Positions 9,398 through 17,664 of a stretch of 64,000 bases of DNA are shown one piece after another (positions within the stretch are counted from its first letter, which is position 1; the number at the start of each line of letters is the position of its first letter). The stretch covers positions 13,774-77,773 of the forward strand of contig NZ_JAWHTD010000016.1 of the NCBI RefSeq assembly GCF_032586235.1. Direction: 5' to 3'. The notes beneath the pieces were generated by a model, which was given only the letters and a program-made list of their open reading frames with translations, was not told the origin of the DNA and made no database searches. The DNA comes from Aestuariicoccus sp032586235. GTDB lineage: Bacteria > Pseudomonadota > Alphaproteobacteria > Rhodobacterales > Rhodobacteraceae. The position numbers and the translations under genes were made by a program.

Positions 9398-10042
9398 TTA
9401 TTCCGCGGGGTCAGCGCCCGCGCGCAGTTCTGCGATGACCTTGGACCACAGCTCGGGCGGCTGCGCGCCCGGCACGGCGTGCCGTCCGGCGACGATGAAG
9501 GTCGGCACAGATGTGATGCCCATCTCGCGCGCCGCCGCGTCCTGTTCGCGGATCTGGTCGGCATCCACATCCGACCCCAGCAGCCGCAGGATCACGCTGG
9601 CGTCGAGCCCCGCGCCATCGGCGATGTCGCTCAGCACCTCGGTGTCGCCGATATCGCGCCCGTCGACGAAATAGGCGCGAAAGAGCGCCGAGACGACCGC
9701 GGTCTGCCGCCCCTCGATCCCGGCCCAATGGATCAGCCGGTGGGCGTCAAGCGTGTTGGGCGTGCGGGCGATGGCGTCGAGGTTGATCTTGAGCCCGGCC
9801 TTTTCGGCGTGCTGGGTCACGGGCAGATAGGCCTGAACCGCGCCGTCCTTGCCGCCGAACTTGCCCTCTAGATAGGCGCGCCGGTCCATGCCGCCCGCGG
9901 GCATGTCGGGGTTCAGCTGGAACGGCAGCCAGCGGATCTGGAACGGGTGGTCGGGATTGGCCTCGAGCGCGCGGTCGAGATAGGATTTGCCGATATAGCA
10001 CCAGGGGCAGATCGGATCGGAGAATATGTCGAGCGTGACCAT
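9398..10042 (-). CDS. DsbA family oxidoreductase (FrnE-like)
   Basis: Thioredoxin-fold protein of 214 residues with the active-site motif CPWC near the N-terminus (DIFSDPICPWCYIGKSYLDR), a helical insertion at about residues 60-150, and the cis-proline strand GITSVPTFIV. There is no signal peptide, so it is the cytoplasmic FrnE / 2-hydroxychromene-isomerase-like branch rather than periplasmic DsbA. The frame is open to 10204, but ATG 10042 has AAAGGA a few bases upstream and starts the conserved VTLDIFSDP. It follows the acyl-CoA synthetase on the same strand by 68 bases and may share its transcript. The substrate is unknown. Confidence 0.92.
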   Translation of the reverse strand: MVTLDIFSDPICPWCYIGKSYLDRALEANPDHPFQIRWLPFQLNPDMPAGGMDRRAYLEGKFGGKDGAVQAYLPVTQHAEKAGLKINLDAIARTPNTLDAHRLIHWAGIEGRQTAVVSALFRAYFVDGRDIGDTEVLSDIADGAGLDASVILRLLGSDVDADQIREQDAAAREMGITSVPTFIVAGRHAVPGAQPPELWSKVIAELRAGADPAE

Positions 10043-10110
10043 GACGGTCCTTTCGGTGTCTGTTTGCGGTCGTTTAACAGGTTCGGGCGCGCTTGGCGAA
10101 CGGATGGCGT

Positions 10111-11625
10111 TCACAGTGGGATCAGCGCGCGCAGGGCGCTGCGTGAAAGCTTGCCGTTGGGATTGCGCGGCAGCTGCGGCAGATGCACGAAACGGCGCGG
10201 GCATTTGTACCGGGCGAGGCGGGTTTGGGCGGCCTTGAGCAGCGCGTCTTCGTCGAGCGGCGCAGGCCCGGTATAGGCGGCGGCGATCAGGCGCACGTCC
10301 GGTTTCACCTCGATATCGGTGACGGCGATCTCGGTGATGCCGGGCAGATCGGCCAGCGCCGCCTCGACCTCGAGCGGGGAAACCCGGTAGCCGCCCGCGT
10401 TCATCATGTCGTCGGCGCGGCCGCGATAGGTGATCTGGCCGTCATCGTCCATGATCCCGCGATCCCCGGTCAGGAACCACTCGCCAATGTTGCGTGCCGC
10501 GGTGGCCTCGGGCGCGCCGACATAGCCCAGCATCAGGCCCGGATCGTCCCGGTGCACGGCGATCGTGCCCTCGGTGCCGCGCGGCACGGGCGTGCCGTCC
10601 TCGCCCAGAACGGCCACGCGCCGCCCGGTCTGGGCCATGCCGAGCGCCCCCGGCGCTGCGGGCCGGTGCGGCGCGGCGGAGATGAAGGTCGAACATTCGG
10701 ACATGCCGAAGGCCTCAAAGACCTCGGTCCCGGTGGCGTCGCGCCAGGCCGCGCGCAGGGGCTCGGACAGCTTCTCGCCCGCCGAAAGCGCGTGGCGCAG
10801 GCGCGGCAGGTCGGGCAGCGACCCGCCCAGAAGCTTGCGAAAGACGCCGGGGGCAGCGGCAAAGAGCGTGGCGTCATTGCGCCGGATCAAGAGCGGCAGC
10901 TGCGCGATCTCGACCCCCTCGGCGGGGACGAGCGCCGTGGCGCCGACGCTCCAGGGATCGAGCAGACCGGTGCCCAGTGTGAATGTCCAGTTGAAGGCGC
11001 CCGCGTGCATCAGCCGGTCGTCGGGGCGCAGGCCGTACCAGTCGCGGTGCATCATCCGTCGCGCCCAGACGGCGCGGTGGGCATGGCCCACGGCGCGCGG
11101 CGTGCCCGAGGTGCCCGAGGTGTAGACGATATAGGCCAGCCGGTTCGAGTCGCCCATGTCGAACGCGGCCGGCGGCAGGGCGTGCCAGCCGTCCAGCGCC
11201 TCGGCCGAGAGCACGGGCAGATTTGTCGGGCCCAGCGCGATGCCCGGCTGATGCAGGACGGCGGCGGGTTTGAGGCTGGCAAGGATCGCCTGAACCTCGG
11301 GCTCGGTCAGCTGCGACGAGGTCGGCACCGGCACGATGCCCGCCGCGATGGCCCCCAGATAGGCGATGGGAAACTCGGGCGTATTGCCCAGCCGCATCAA
11401 GAGCTTGTCGCCAGGGTTGAGCCCAGAGTGCAGAAGCCCCGTCGCAGTGCCCAGCACCGCCGAGCGCAGGCTGGCGTGGCTGATCCGCTTGGCACCGGTG
11501 GGCCGCAGCACCGCCAGCGCGATCTTGTCGGGAACGTCAAGCCCGGCCTCGAGCACGTATTGCGCGAGGTTGAAGGGGGCGGGGCAGGGGGGCGGGGCCC
11601 CGGTATCGTGCAGAGAGAGCGCCAT
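10111..11625 (-). CDS. AMP-dependent acyl-CoA synthetase / ligase
   Basis: ANL-superfamily enzyme that activates a carboxylic acid to an acyl-adenylate and then a CoA thioester. The 504 residues include the phosphate-binding loop IVYTSGTSGTPRAVGHAHR (about 170-188), the adenine-binding FEAFGMSEC, the hinge region TGDRGIMDDDGQITYRGR with DDMMNAGGYRVSP, and the C-terminal catalytic lysine in NPNGKLSRSALR. The layout resembles benzoate- and medium-chain-acid-CoA ligases. The substrate cannot be read from sequence. It is divergent from an XRE-cupin regulator 68 bases away, a frequent arrangement where the cupin senses the substrate or product. Confidence 0.9.
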   Translation of the reverse strand: MALSLHDTGAPPPCPAPFNLAQYVLEAGLDVPDKIALAVLRPTGAKRISHASLRSAVLGTATGLLHSGLNPGDKLLMRLGNTPEFPIAYLGAIAAGIVPVPTSSQLTEPEVQAILASLKPAAVLHQPGIALGPTNLPVLSAEALDGWHALPPAAFDMGDSNRLAYIVYTSGTSGTPRAVGHAHRAVWARRMMHRDWYGLRPDDRLMHAGAFNWTFTLGTGLLDPWSVGATALVPAEGVEIAQLPLLIRRNDATLFAAAPGVFRKLLGGSLPDLPRLRHALSAGEKLSEPLRAAWRDATGTEVFEAFGMSECSTFISAAPHRPAAPGALGMAQTGRRVAVLGEDGTPVPRGTEGTIAVHRDDPGLMLGYVGAPEATAARNIGEWFLTGDRGIMDDDGQITYRGRADDMMNAGGYRVSPLEVEAALADLPGITEIAVTDIEVKPDVRLIAAAYTGPAPLDEDALLKAAQTRLARYKCPRRFVHLPQLPRNPNGKLSRSALRALIPL

Positions 11626-11693
11626 AAGACACCCGGGTAAGCCGCGCGCCCGGCGCTTGCAAGACCCCGCAGGCGCCCGTATAGCCCTGAGCC

Positions 11694-12317
11694 ATGGCTG
11701 GCAAAGACCCCAAATCCCTGATCCGGATCGCCCGCGACAGCGGCGAGACCGCCGTGGCGGAACCGCTCGATCTGGGCGTGCGGGTGCGCGAGTTGCGCAA
11801 GGCGCGCGACTGGACGCTGGAGCAGGCCGCGAGGCAGGCCGGGCTGGCGCGCTCGACCTTGTCGAAGATCGAGAACGGGCAGATGTCGCCCACTTACGAT
11901 GCGCTGAAAAAGCTGGCGGTGGGGCTGGAGATCTCGGTCCCGCAGCTTTTCACCGCGCCGCAGCGCGATCAGGTGAACGGGCGTCTGGCGGTGACGAAAT
12001 CGGGCGAGGGCCAGAGCCACGCCACCGCGACCTATGAGCACGAGCTGCTGGCCGAGCATCTGACCAAGAAACAGATGCTGCCCTACCGCGCGCGGGTGCG
12101 GGCGCGGGACATGGATGAATTCGACGGCTGGGTGCGCCACGACGGCGAAGAGTTTCTGTACGTGCTGACGGGGGTCATCCGGCTTTACACAGAGTTCTAT
12201 GAGCCGATCGAAATGCGCCGCGGCGACAGCGCCTATTACGACGCCACCATGGGCCATAACGTGGTGTCGGTCAGCCCCGAGGACGCGACGATCCTCTGGG
12301 TCACGTCGCTGGTCTGA
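11694..12317 (+). CDS. XRE family transcriptional regulator with C-terminal cupin domain
   Basis: Two-domain regulator of 207 residues. Residues about 26-84 form a Cro/CI-type helix-turn-helix (VRVRELRKARDWTLEQAARQ, then STLSKIENGQMSPTYDALKK). Residues about 120-205 form a small-molecule-binding cupin (DGEEFLYVLTGVIRLY, MRRGDSAYYDATMGHNVVSV). Proteins of this build regulate neighbouring catabolic genes in response to a metabolite. Its divergent neighbour is the acyl-CoA synthetase, its most likely target. About 110 bases after its stop hold only short GC-rich hairpins (for example CCCCGC/GCGGGG near 12367-12382). Confidence 0.93.
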   Translation: MAGKDPKSLIRIARDSGETAVAEPLDLGVRVRELRKARDWTLEQAARQAGLARSTLSKIENGQMSPTYDALKKLAVGLEISVPQLFTAPQRDQVNGRLAVTKSGEGQSHATATYEHELLAEHLTKKQMLPYRARVRARDMDEFDGWVRHDGEEFLYVLTGVIRLYTEFYEPIEMRRGDSAYYDATMGHNVVSVSPEDATILWVTSLV

Positions 12318-12431
12318 ACGCAGGTCTGATCCCAAGGAGCGCCTTCGGCGCGCTGGTTGTCTCGGCCCCCGCTTTGGCGGGGACCTCGGGCCGCAATGGG
12401 CCGGCGGTGCGCCTTGTCGTGAGCGGCCGGA

Positions 12432-12545
12432 TCAGAACCAGCTGTCGACCGTGCGGGCCGCACCCGACACATCCTGGCCGATGCCGTCGACCGTGGCGCA
12501 GCCGCCGAGTGCGGCGAGCGTGATCAAAAGGGCGAGAATGCGCAT
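12432..12545 (-). CDS. Entericidin-like small lipoprotein, 37 residues
   Basis: Tiny frame reading MRILALLITLAALGGCATVD..., with a hydrophobic signal peptide and a lipobox (ALGGC) that would make Cys16 the lipidated N-terminus, followed by GIGQDVSGAARTVDSWF. The G-x-D-x-x-x-A-A pattern resembles the EcnA/EcnB entericidin family of small outer-membrane lipoproteins. The ATG lies 3 bases after the stop of the YejA-type gene, so it is probably translated by coupling and co-transcribed. Entericidins are described as an antidote/toxin pair in enteric bacteria, but in Alphaproteobacteria single copies are common and their role is unclear. Confidence 0.72.
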   Translation of the reverse strand: MRILALLITLAALGGCATVDGIGQDVSGAARTVDSWF

Positions 12546-12548
12546 GGG

Positions 12549-14366
12549 TCAGTCCTCTTCGTGCCACCAGACATCCGGCTGCCAGCCGATCCAGTCGCCA
12601 TATATCGGCAGGGTTTCGGGGAATTTCAACTCTTTGGCGTGGGCGATGCGGCTGATGTTCCACTGGTAGATCGGGATCACGTAGCGCCCCGTCGTCAGCA
12701 CCCGGTCGAGCGCGCGGGCGGCGGCGATGAAATCCTCGCGGCTTTCGGAGTTGAGCAGCCGGTCGATCATCGCCTCGGCGGCGGGTGAATTCATGCCCAT
12801 CCAGTTGCGCGTGCCCGGTTCGGTCACGCCCTCGGCCCCCCAGTAGAGCCGCTGTTCGTTGCCGGGGCTCAGCGACAGACCGCGCCGGTAATAGGTCATG
12901 TCGAAATCGTAGAGGTTGGTGCGTTCCTTGTACTGGGCGGGGTCGATGGCGGTGATCGTCGGGGTGATGCCCATCCGCTCGAGCGCCTGGGCGTAGATGT
13001 CGATGATCGATTGTTCCTCGGTCGAGCCCTGGGGCAGGACGATCTCGAAGGTGAAGGGCTGGCCCTGGGCGTTCTTCATCACCCCGTCCTGCACGGTCCA
13101 GCCGGCCTCGGCCATGAGGTCGATGGCGCGGCGGATGTTGGCGCGGTTGCGGGCGCTGCCGTCACCCTGGGGCAGGGCGTAGCCGTCGAGCGCGCCGGGC
13201 AGCAGGCCGTCGGCGAAGGGTTCGAGGAAGTCGCGCACGCGGCCCGTCGCCGGGCCGTCCTGCATGCCCAGAACCGAGTTCGAGAAATACGACGTGATGC
13301 GCGGCTGTTTCGAGCCGGTCATCGTCTCGTTGATATATTCGAAGTTGAAGGCGTGCAGCATCGCGTCGCGCACCCGCCAGTCGGCAAAGACCTCGCGGCG
13401 GGTGTTCATCACGAAGCCGGTGATGCCCGAGGGGCGCTGGTGCGGGACGACGGATTTGACCACGTCACCGGACTGGATGGCGGGGAAATCGTACTGGCTG
13501 TCCCATTTCTCGACGTTGAATTCGCGGTTGGAATTCAGGATGCCGCCCTTGAAGGCCTCGAACATGGCTGTGCCGTCGCCGAAGAATTCCATGCGGATTT
13601 CATCAAGGTTGGCCTGGCCGCGCATGAAGGGCACGTCCTTGCCCCAGTAATCGGGGTTGCGTTTGAGGCTGACAAAGCGGCCAGCCTCGAATTCGTCGAT
13701 CACATAGGGAGCGGTCGAGATGGGGATCGTGTCGAGGCCCGACTCTGCAAATTCCTTGCCTTCCCATTGCGCCTTTTTCAGGATCGGGCGCATCCCGACC
13801 AGGAGCGCGAGTTCGCGGTCCTCGGTGTTGAAGATAAAGCGGACCGACTGCGGGCCGGTCTGTTCGGCGCTTTCGATCTTTTCCCAGAGGCCCAGGTAGC
13901 GCGGGTGGCCTTCGGTTCCCAGCGTCTCGTAGGACCAGATCACGTCCTCGGGCGTGACCGGGCTGCCGTCGGAAAAGGCGGCCTCGGGGCGGAGGGTGAA
14001 TTCGGCCCAGTCGCGGTCCGGCCCGACCTCGACCGATTCGGCCAGAAGGCCGTAGAGTGTGAAGGGTTCGTCCCAGCTGCGCCCCATGAGCGACTCGTAG
14101 GCCAGAAAGCGCAGCTGCCAGGGCACAGAGCCCTTGCGAATGTGCGGATTGAGGCTGTCGAAACTGCCGACCTCGCCGGTGACGATGCGCCCGCCCTTGG
14201 GCGCATCCGGGTTGGCATAGGGCAGGGACACAAAATCCGGTGGTAGCGCCGGATCGCCGTACATAGCTATGCCATGCTGGGGTTCGGCCCAGGCCACCGC
14301 GGCGCCGAGCAGAAGGCCCAAAGCGGCGCCGTGACGCGCCGCGGTTCGGAAAAAATCTAGGCGCAT
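12549..14366 (-). CDS. Extracellular solute-binding protein, family 5 (YejA-like)
   Basis: Periplasmic binding protein of an oligopeptide-type ABC importer, 605 residues from ATG 14366. The signal peptide is MRLDFFRTAARHGAALGLLL with cleavage after AWA. The mature protein has family-5 features: HGIAMYGDPALPPDF, NPDAPKGGRIVTGEVGSFDSLNPH, PEAAFSDGSPVTPEDVIWSYETL and the C-terminal YVIPIYQWNISRIAHAKELKFP, typical of the YejA branch (microcin C/peptide uptake). The frame is open to 14426, but the extra 20 residues would precede a normal signal peptide, so 14366 is preferred. No permease or ATPase genes adjoin it within the window; the small lipoprotein gene follows directly. Confidence 0.93.
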   Translation of the reverse strand: MRLDFFRTAARHGAALGLLLGAAVAWAEPQHGIAMYGDPALPPDFVSLPYANPDAPKGGRIVTGEVGSFDSLNPHIRKGSVPWQLRFLAYESLMGRSWDEPFTLYGLLAESVEVGPDRDWAEFTLRPEAAFSDGSPVTPEDVIWSYETLGTEGHPRYLGLWEKIESAEQTGPQSVRFIFNTEDRELALLVGMRPILKKAQWEGKEFAESGLDTIPISTAPYVIDEFEAGRFVSLKRNPDYWGKDVPFMRGQANLDEIRMEFFGDGTAMFEAFKGGILNSNREFNVEKWDSQYDFPAIQSGDVVKSVVPHQRPSGITGFVMNTRREVFADWRVRDAMLHAFNFEYINETMTGSKQPRITSYFSNSVLGMQDGPATGRVRDFLEPFADGLLPGALDGYALPQGDGSARNRANIRRAIDLMAEAGWTVQDGVMKNAQGQPFTFEIVLPQGSTEEQSIIDIYAQALERMGITPTITAIDPAQYKERTNLYDFDMTYYRRGLSLSPGNEQRLYWGAEGVTEPGTRNWMGMNSPAAEAMIDRLLNSESREDFIAAARALDRVLTTGRYVIPIYQWNISRIAHAKELKFPETLPIYGDWIGWQPDVWWHEED

Positions 14367-14445
14367 TTTAGAAACAATCCCCGTCTGCTCTTGTTTTCTT
14401 GGCGGCGACCCTAGCGAGGGATTCATTCCTTTTCAAACTTTTAGC

Positions 14446-14474
14446 TTGGCGTCGGGCGCATAAACGCTTATACA
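14446..14474 (+). promoter_or_regulatory. Sigma-70-type promoter for the 14.5 kb RNA
   Basis: TTGGCG (14446-14451), a 17-base spacer, then TATACA (14469-14474). Both hexamers are close to TTGACA/TATAAT at ideal spacing, which predicts a start near 14481. It points toward a terminator at 14528 and the bdhA gene. Confidence 0.55.
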
Positions 14475-14480
14475 GAGATC

Positions 14481-14557
14481 ACTGCTCGATAGGTTTCTTG
14501 CCTGTATGAAACCTGCCTCAATAACTTAACGCCGGCTTCGTGCCGGCGTTTTTTTTT
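14481..14557 (+). ncRNA. Candidate small RNA or bdhA leader attenuator, about 77 nt
   Basis: Between the divergent YejA-type gene and bdhA is a plus-strand promoter, a hairpin AGGTTTC (14491-14497) with GAAACCT (14508-14514), an unpaired CTGCCTCAATAACTT linker, then a strong terminator. There is no open frame of useful length in it. It could be a free sRNA (the linker and 10-base loop as contact sites) or a premature-termination leader controlling bdhA, whose start is about 105 bases further. I do not recognise the family. Confidence 0.5.
14528..14557 (+). terminator. Strong intrinsic terminator upstream of bdhA
   Basis: Perfect 9-bp stem AACGCCGGC / GCCGGCGTT around a TTCGT loop, followed by an unbroken T run to 14557. 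It terminates plus-strand transcription although no plus-strand coding gene lies just upstream. Confidence 0.85.
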
Positions 14558-14663
14558 GGCCCAAAGGCATGGCCGGGATTGCATCCGAAAAGCGCGATGG
14601 CCCTTTGTTTTGCTGGTGCGGCGTGTCATGCTGCGGTTGCGAAATAACTCAAAGGACCAGGTC

Positions 14664-15437
14664 ATGTCGCTGAAAGACAAAACCGCGATCGTTACCGGAT
14701 CGAACTCGGGAATCGGGTTGGGAATCGCGCGCGCGCTCGCACGCGAAGGGGCGGATGTCGTGCTCAATTCGTTTACGGACTCGGAGGACGATCATGCTCT
14801 GGCAAGCGAGATCGCCCAGGATCACGGGGTCGTCGCGCGCTACATCCAGGCGGATATGTCCAAGGCCGAGGAGTGCCGGGGGCTTATCGAAAAGGCCGGG
14901 GCCTGCGACATCCTGGTGAACAACGCAGGGATCCAGCACGTGGCGCCCATCGACAGCTTTCCGGCCGAGAAATGGGACGCGATCATCGCGATCAACATGA
15001 ATTCGGTGTTTCACACCACCGCCGCGGCGCTGCCGATGATGCGCAAGGCCGGCTGGGGGCGGGTGATCAACGTCGCCTCGGGGCACGGGCTGCGCGCGAG
15101 CCCGTTCAAATCGGCCTATGTCACCGCCAAGCACGGCGTGGTGGGCATGACCAAGGTTGTGGGTCTGGAGACCGCGAAAGAGCCGATCACCTGCAACGCC
15201 ATCTGCCCGGGTTATGTGCTGACACCGCTGGTCGAAGCGCAGATCCCGGACACTGCCAAGGAATACGGGATTTCGGAGGACGAGGCGGTGGAAAAGGTGA
15301 TCCTGGCCAAGCAGCCGTCGAAGGAATTCGTCACGGTCGAGCAGTTGGCGGGCATCGCGGTGTTCCTGTGCTCGGACAGCGCGGCGCAGATCACCGGGAC
15401 GTCGATTGCCGCGGACGGAGGATGGACCGCGCAGTGA
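14664..15437 (+). CDS. bdhA: 3-hydroxybutyrate dehydrogenase (short-chain dehydrogenase)
   Basis: NAD-dependent oxidation of D-3-hydroxybutyrate to acetoacetate, used in polyhydroxybutyrate and ketone-body turnover. The 257 residues show the classical SDR fold: TGSNSGIGLGIA cofactor loop, NNAG, catalytic Ser in INVASGHG, YVTAKHG as YxxxK. The stretches NNAGIQHVAPIDSFP and GHGLRASPFKSAYV, with CPGYVLTPLVEAQIP, are those of bacterial 3-hydroxybutyrate dehydrogenases. AAAGGA precedes ATG 14664 by a normal distance. The terminator-bearing RNA upstream may control it. Confidence 0.92.
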   Translation: MSLKDKTAIVTGSNSGIGLGIARALAREGADVVLNSFTDSEDDHALASEIAQDHGVVARYIQADMSKAEECRGLIEKAGACDILVNNAGIQHVAPIDSFPAEKWDAIIAINMNSVFHTTAAALPMMRKAGWGRVINVASGHGLRASPFKSAYVTAKHGVVGMTKVVGLETAKEPITCNAICPGYVLTPLVEAQIPDTAKEYGISEDEAVEKVILAKQPSKEFVTVEQLAGIAVFLCSDSAAQITGTSIAADGGWTAQ

Positions 15438-15448
15438 CCGATAGCGGA

Positions 15449-15540
15449 GTGGGGGCTGGTCCCCACACGCCGGGTCAAGTGAGGGCCAGCCCCCACACGC
15501 CGGGTTAAGTGGGGGCCAGCCCCAACACCCCCGGGATATT
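15449..15540. repeat. Three tandem 30-bp GC-rich palindromic repeats
   Basis: Copies start at 15449, 15479 and 15509, each a near-palindrome GGGGGCCAGCCCC followed by ACACGCCGGG or ACACCCCCGGG. The last copy ends with CCGGGATATTTA. A diverged fourth copy lies before the livF-like gene at 49457. The element fills the gap between bdhA and the patatin gene and can form strong hairpins. Confidence 0.8.
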
Positions 15541-15597
15541 TAAGGATCAGTGAAAGGGCGGGCCCCGTGCCTGCGAAGTTTGAGGGGTGACGAGGAT

Positions 15598-16629
15598 ATG
15601 AAGCGGATCAATCTGGCCTTGCAGGGCGGCGGCGCGCATGGGGCATTCACCTGGGGGGTGCTCGACCGGCTGCTGGAGGAAGACGAGATCGAGATCGCCG
15701 GGATCTCGGGCGCCTCTGCGGGCGCGCTCAACGGGGCGGCGGTCAAGGCGGGGCTGCTCAAGGGCGGCAATGCCGGCGCGCGGGAAAACCTCGACTGGGT
15801 CTGGGCGCAGATCGGCGCCATCGACGACATGCGCCTGCCCGAGTGGCTGAACGCCTGGCTGCCGCGGCCCGAGCTGGTCAGCCGGGCGGTGGAATATTCC
15901 CTGCCCTATGCGGTGGGCGACAGCCTGGGGCGGGCGGTGTCGCCCTATTCCTGGGGCCCGTTCTACAGCAATCCGCTGGCGCGGATCGTGGCGCGGTTCG
16001 ATTTCACCCGGGTCTGCGCGGCCGAGGGGCCTGCGTTCTTTGTGGGCGCCACAAATGTGCGCGACGGCAAGGTGCGGATTTTCCAGGGCGACCGGATCAC
16101 GCCCGAGGCGATCATGGCCTCGGCCTGTCTGCCGACGCTCTTTCAGGCTGTTGAGCTGGAGGACCCCGAGACCGGCGTGACCGAGGCGTTCTGGGACGGC
16201 GGCTATACCGGCAACCCGGCGCTCTTTCCGCTTTTCGAGCCCGATCTGCCCGACGACATCGTGATCGTGAACATCAATCCGCTGAGGCGCGAGGCGCTGC
16301 CGGTGACGCCGCCCGAGATCCAGAACCGGATCAACGAGATCAGCTTCAACTCCTCGCTGCTGCGTGAACTCAGGGCCATCGACTTCGTTCAGCGGCTGCT
16401 GGAGGACGGATCGCTGCAGCCGGGCACGATGAGACATCTGCGCATTCACATGATCGCGGACGATGCGCTGATGAACGCGCTGTCGGTTGCGACCAAGCTT
16501 GTGCCCGTGCCGACGGTCATCGCGCAGCTCAAAGAGGCCGGACGGCGCGCGGCGGGGGCGTTCCTGGACCAGTCGCGCGACGATCTCTGCGTGCGCCAGA
16601 CGGCGGATCTGCGCGCGATGTTCGGCTGA
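15598..16629 (+). CDS. Patatin-like phospholipase
   Basis: Predicted lipid acyl hydrolase of 343 residues. The oxyanion-hole motif GGGAHGAF is at residues 9-16, the nucleophile elbow GISGASAGAL supplies the serine at about residue 41, and the catalytic Asp is in the DGGYTGN motif at about residue 200. There is no signal peptide, so it is likely cytoplasmic or membrane-associated. ATG 15598 is chosen because conserved MKRINLALQGGGAHG starts there, with GAGG just upstream; the frame is open to 15550. Bacterial patatins are often linked to PHB granules or phospholipid turnover, and the neighbour here is bdhA, but the substrate is not evident. Confidence 0.93.
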   Translation: MKRINLALQGGGAHGAFTWGVLDRLLEEDEIEIAGISGASAGALNGAAVKAGLLKGGNAGARENLDWVWAQIGAIDDMRLPEWLNAWLPRPELVSRAVEYSLPYAVGDSLGRAVSPYSWGPFYSNPLARIVARFDFTRVCAAEGPAFFVGATNVRDGKVRIFQGDRITPEAIMASACLPTLFQAVELEDPETGVTEAFWDGGYTGNPALFPLFEPDLPDDIVIVNINPLRREALPVTPPEIQNRINEISFNSSLLRELRAIDFVQRLLEDGSLQPGTMRHLRIHMIADDALMNALSVATKLVPVPTVIAQLKEAGRRAAGAFLDQSRDDLCVRQTADLRAMFG

Positions 16630-16635
16630 GGCGGG

Positions 16636-16860
16636 TCAGCCGGGCAATTGGTCGATAGAGAAGACAAAGTCTTCGATTCCGCCCCGGGTTTCCTCGATCG
16701 CCGCGGCGATCTGATCCAGCCGGTCGTCGATGGGGGCCGTGTTGTAATGCCGGGAAATTTCCTGGAATGTCAGGCTGATCTCTTCAGTCGCGTCTTGCGC
16801 GTCGCCGCTGTAACCGGCCAGGAAAGTGTCTGGATTGAAGATGAATGTATCGGCGGGCAT
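16636..16860 (-). CDS. Small acidic protein of unknown function, 74 residues
   Basis: I do not recognise this gene. It has a clear AAGGAGA ribosome-binding site before ATG 16860 and a strongly acidic composition. The N-terminal part (FIFNPDTFLAGYSGDAQD) is followed by amphipathic helical sequence (EEISLTFQEISRHYN, DDRLDQIAAAIEETRGG). It lies between the convergent patatin gene (6-base gap) and the DUF502 gene on the same strand, 39 bases downstream of the latter. It has no signal peptide or membrane segment. Confidence 0.68.
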   Translation of the reverse strand: MPADTFIFNPDTFLAGYSGDAQDATEEISLTFQEISRHYNTAPIDDRLDQIAAAIEETRGGIEDFVFSIDQLPG

Positions 16861-16899
16861 GAAATTCTCCTTCTTTGAATGTCAGGAGAATACCACGGA

Positions 16900-17595
16900 T
16901 CAGGCGGATTTGCGCGCCATAAGCTCGACCGCGGCCTTGGCCTTGTCGCCGTTGGGGTAGACCAGCCCGGCCGAGATCACCAGCTTGGCGGCGTCCTCGA
17001 TGGTCATGTCGAGCTCGATCACGTCCTCCTTGGGGAAGAACAGAAGAAAGCCCGAGGTCGGGTTCGGTGTCGTGGGCACAAAGACCGACACCATGCCGCC
17101 CATGGTGGTCGCCTTGTCCGCCACCTCGCCCCGGGTGTCGGTCGAGATGAAGGCGATGGCCCAGATCCCCTTGCGCGGATATTCGATCAGGCAGGCCTTT
17201 TCGAAGCTGCGTTCGGATTGGGCAAAGACGGTCTCTGCGATCTGTTTGATGCCGGAATAGATCGAGCGGACGACCGGCGTGCGTTCGACCAGCCCTTCGC
17301 CGAAGCGAATGAGCGACCGGCCGATCAGACCTTTGGCGATCCAGCCCACGACGATCGTGAAAACCAGAAAAAAGATCACGCCCACGCCGCGCAGGTTTAT
17401 GCCGATGTATTGCTCGGGGTTGAAGCGCGAGGGCACCAGCGGCAGCACAAATCCGTCGACCCAGCCGACCAGGGTCCAGATCAGCCAGATGGTCAGGCCC
17501 ACGGGCGCGATGACGACGATCCCGGTCAGGAAACTCGCGCGCAATCCGGCGAGGATGCCGCGGCGGCGGGGCTCGGGGTCGAATGGGGTGGTCAT
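16900..17595 (-). CDS. DUF502 family membrane protein
   Basis: Membrane protein of 231 residues with two N-terminal transmembrane helices (LTGIVVIAPVGLTIWLIWTL at about 23-45 and VGVIFFLVFTIVVGWIA at about 72-90) and a soluble C-terminal domain with the family landmarks YSGIKQIAETVF, VSVFVPTTPNPTSGFLLF and EDAAKLVISAGLVYP. DUF502 proteins are widespread and uncharacterised in bacteria; plant members (COV1-like) act in trafficking. It is followed by the 74-residue gene on the same strand. Confidence 0.92.
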   Translation of the reverse strand: MTTPFDPEPRRRGILAGLRASFLTGIVVIAPVGLTIWLIWTLVGWVDGFVLPLVPSRFNPEQYIGINLRGVGVIFFLVFTIVVGWIAKGLIGRSLIRFGEGLVERTPVVRSIYSGIKQIAETVFAQSERSFEKACLIEYPRKGIWAIAFISTDTRGEVADKATTMGGMVSVFVPTTPNPTSGFLLFFPKEDVIELDMTIEDAAKLVISAGLVYPNGDKAKAAVELMARKSA

Positions 17596-17664
17596 GGCAT
17601 GTCCGAAGATGGGCGTTGACGTGAACCTAGGGGCTCTGCGGCGTCACTACAATGGCCCTGGCGG

